From Verrucomicrobiota bacterium (lineage in GTDB: Bacteria; Verrucomicrobiota; Verrucomicrobiia; Chthoniobacterales; UBA10450): a stretch of DNA of 6,430 nucleotides. The translations under genes were made by a program, and so were the position numbers. The stretch lies in the NCBI GenBank assembly GCA_003219095.1, contig QHPM01000051.1, positions 1-6,430 of the forward strand, written 5' to 3'. Positions within the stretch are counted from its first letter, which is position 1. Every line of letters begins with the position of its first letter. Below the pieces are notes generated by a model. The model was not told the DNA's origin. It saw only the letters and a program-made list of their open reading frames with translations, and did no database searches. Below, piece after piece: positions 6,280-6,430 of this stretch.

Positions 6280-6430
6280 TTAGTCGTCACTGGCAGTTGC
6301 GGGCAGCGCGATACTAACAGCAGTGCCGCTTGTGCTGGTATCGATGTCAACGCGACCGTTGTGATCGAACACGGTCCGTTTGACGATCGGCAGACCCAGT
6401 CCCATGCCGCGCGCTTTTGTCGTACAGAAA
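6280..6430 (-). CDS. Sensor histidine kinase, C-terminal end (cut by window edge)
   Basis: The last 49 codons of this gene lie in the window; it enters from the right edge and ends with TAA at 6280-6282. The residues include FCTTKARGMGLGLPIVKR, which is the F box and G2 glycine-rich box of the GHKL ATPase domain. These are followed by a short strand segment and SGTAVSIALP, the usual final strand of that domain. Such proteins phosphorylate a response regulator in response to a signal; the sensor and dimerisation domains lie outside the window. The FAD oxidoreductase lies downstream on the same strand, 152 bp away with the palindromic repeat between, so a shared transcript is uncertain. Confidence 0.88.
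   Translation of the reverse strand, partial: FCTTKARGMGLGLPIVKRTVFDHNGRVDIDTSTSGTAVSIALPATASDD

Overview
The window looks like chromosomal DNA from a free-living, fairly GC-rich bacterium, probably a soil or sediment organism. My best guess is Verrucomicrobiota (Chthoniobacterales-like). This rests on two kinds of short hairpin repeat between genes, which resemble repeats I remember from that group, and on the mix of families: class I aldolase, a DUF4242-cyclase fusion, and a secreted HxHP protein. Acidobacteria or Planctomycetes cannot be excluded from this sequence alone.

Layout. Almost everything reads on the minus strand; one transporter reads on the plus strand. From left to right: the N-terminal 127 residues of a class I fructose-bisphosphate aldolase (1-382, cut by the window edge); a 258-bp gap with two tandem hairpin repeats (548-601); the two in-frame halves of a secreted protein split by a TGA codon (641-1231 and 1241-1651); a 76-residue two-helix membrane protein (1813-2043); a 302-bp divergent spacer; a complete EamA/DMT transporter on the plus strand (2346-3191); a DUF4242 plus class III nucleotide cyclase fusion (3245-4081); an OsmC-family peroxidase-like protein (4106-4618); a BBE-type FAD-dependent oxidoreductase (4718-6127); a 59-bp palindromic repeat (6215-6273); and the C-terminal 49 residues of a sensor histidine kinase (6280-6430, cut by the window edge).

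How the genes relate. The best-supported operon is OsmC followed by the cyclase fusion: 24 bp apart, same strand, with an inverted repeat joining the OsmC stop to the cyclase start. OsmC proteins reduce organic hydroperoxides, and the cyclase has a His/Cys-rich, possibly metal-binding N-terminal domain, so a link between redox or metal stress and cyclic-nucleotide signalling is a reasonable inference, not a demonstration. The aldolase, transporter and FAD oxidase look like unrelated housekeeping or accessory genes. I found no phage, transposase, CRISPR array, tRNA or rRNA, and no convincing new multi-gene system. The points most worth a second look are the cyclase fusion and its altered active site, the split secreted gene, and the repeats.
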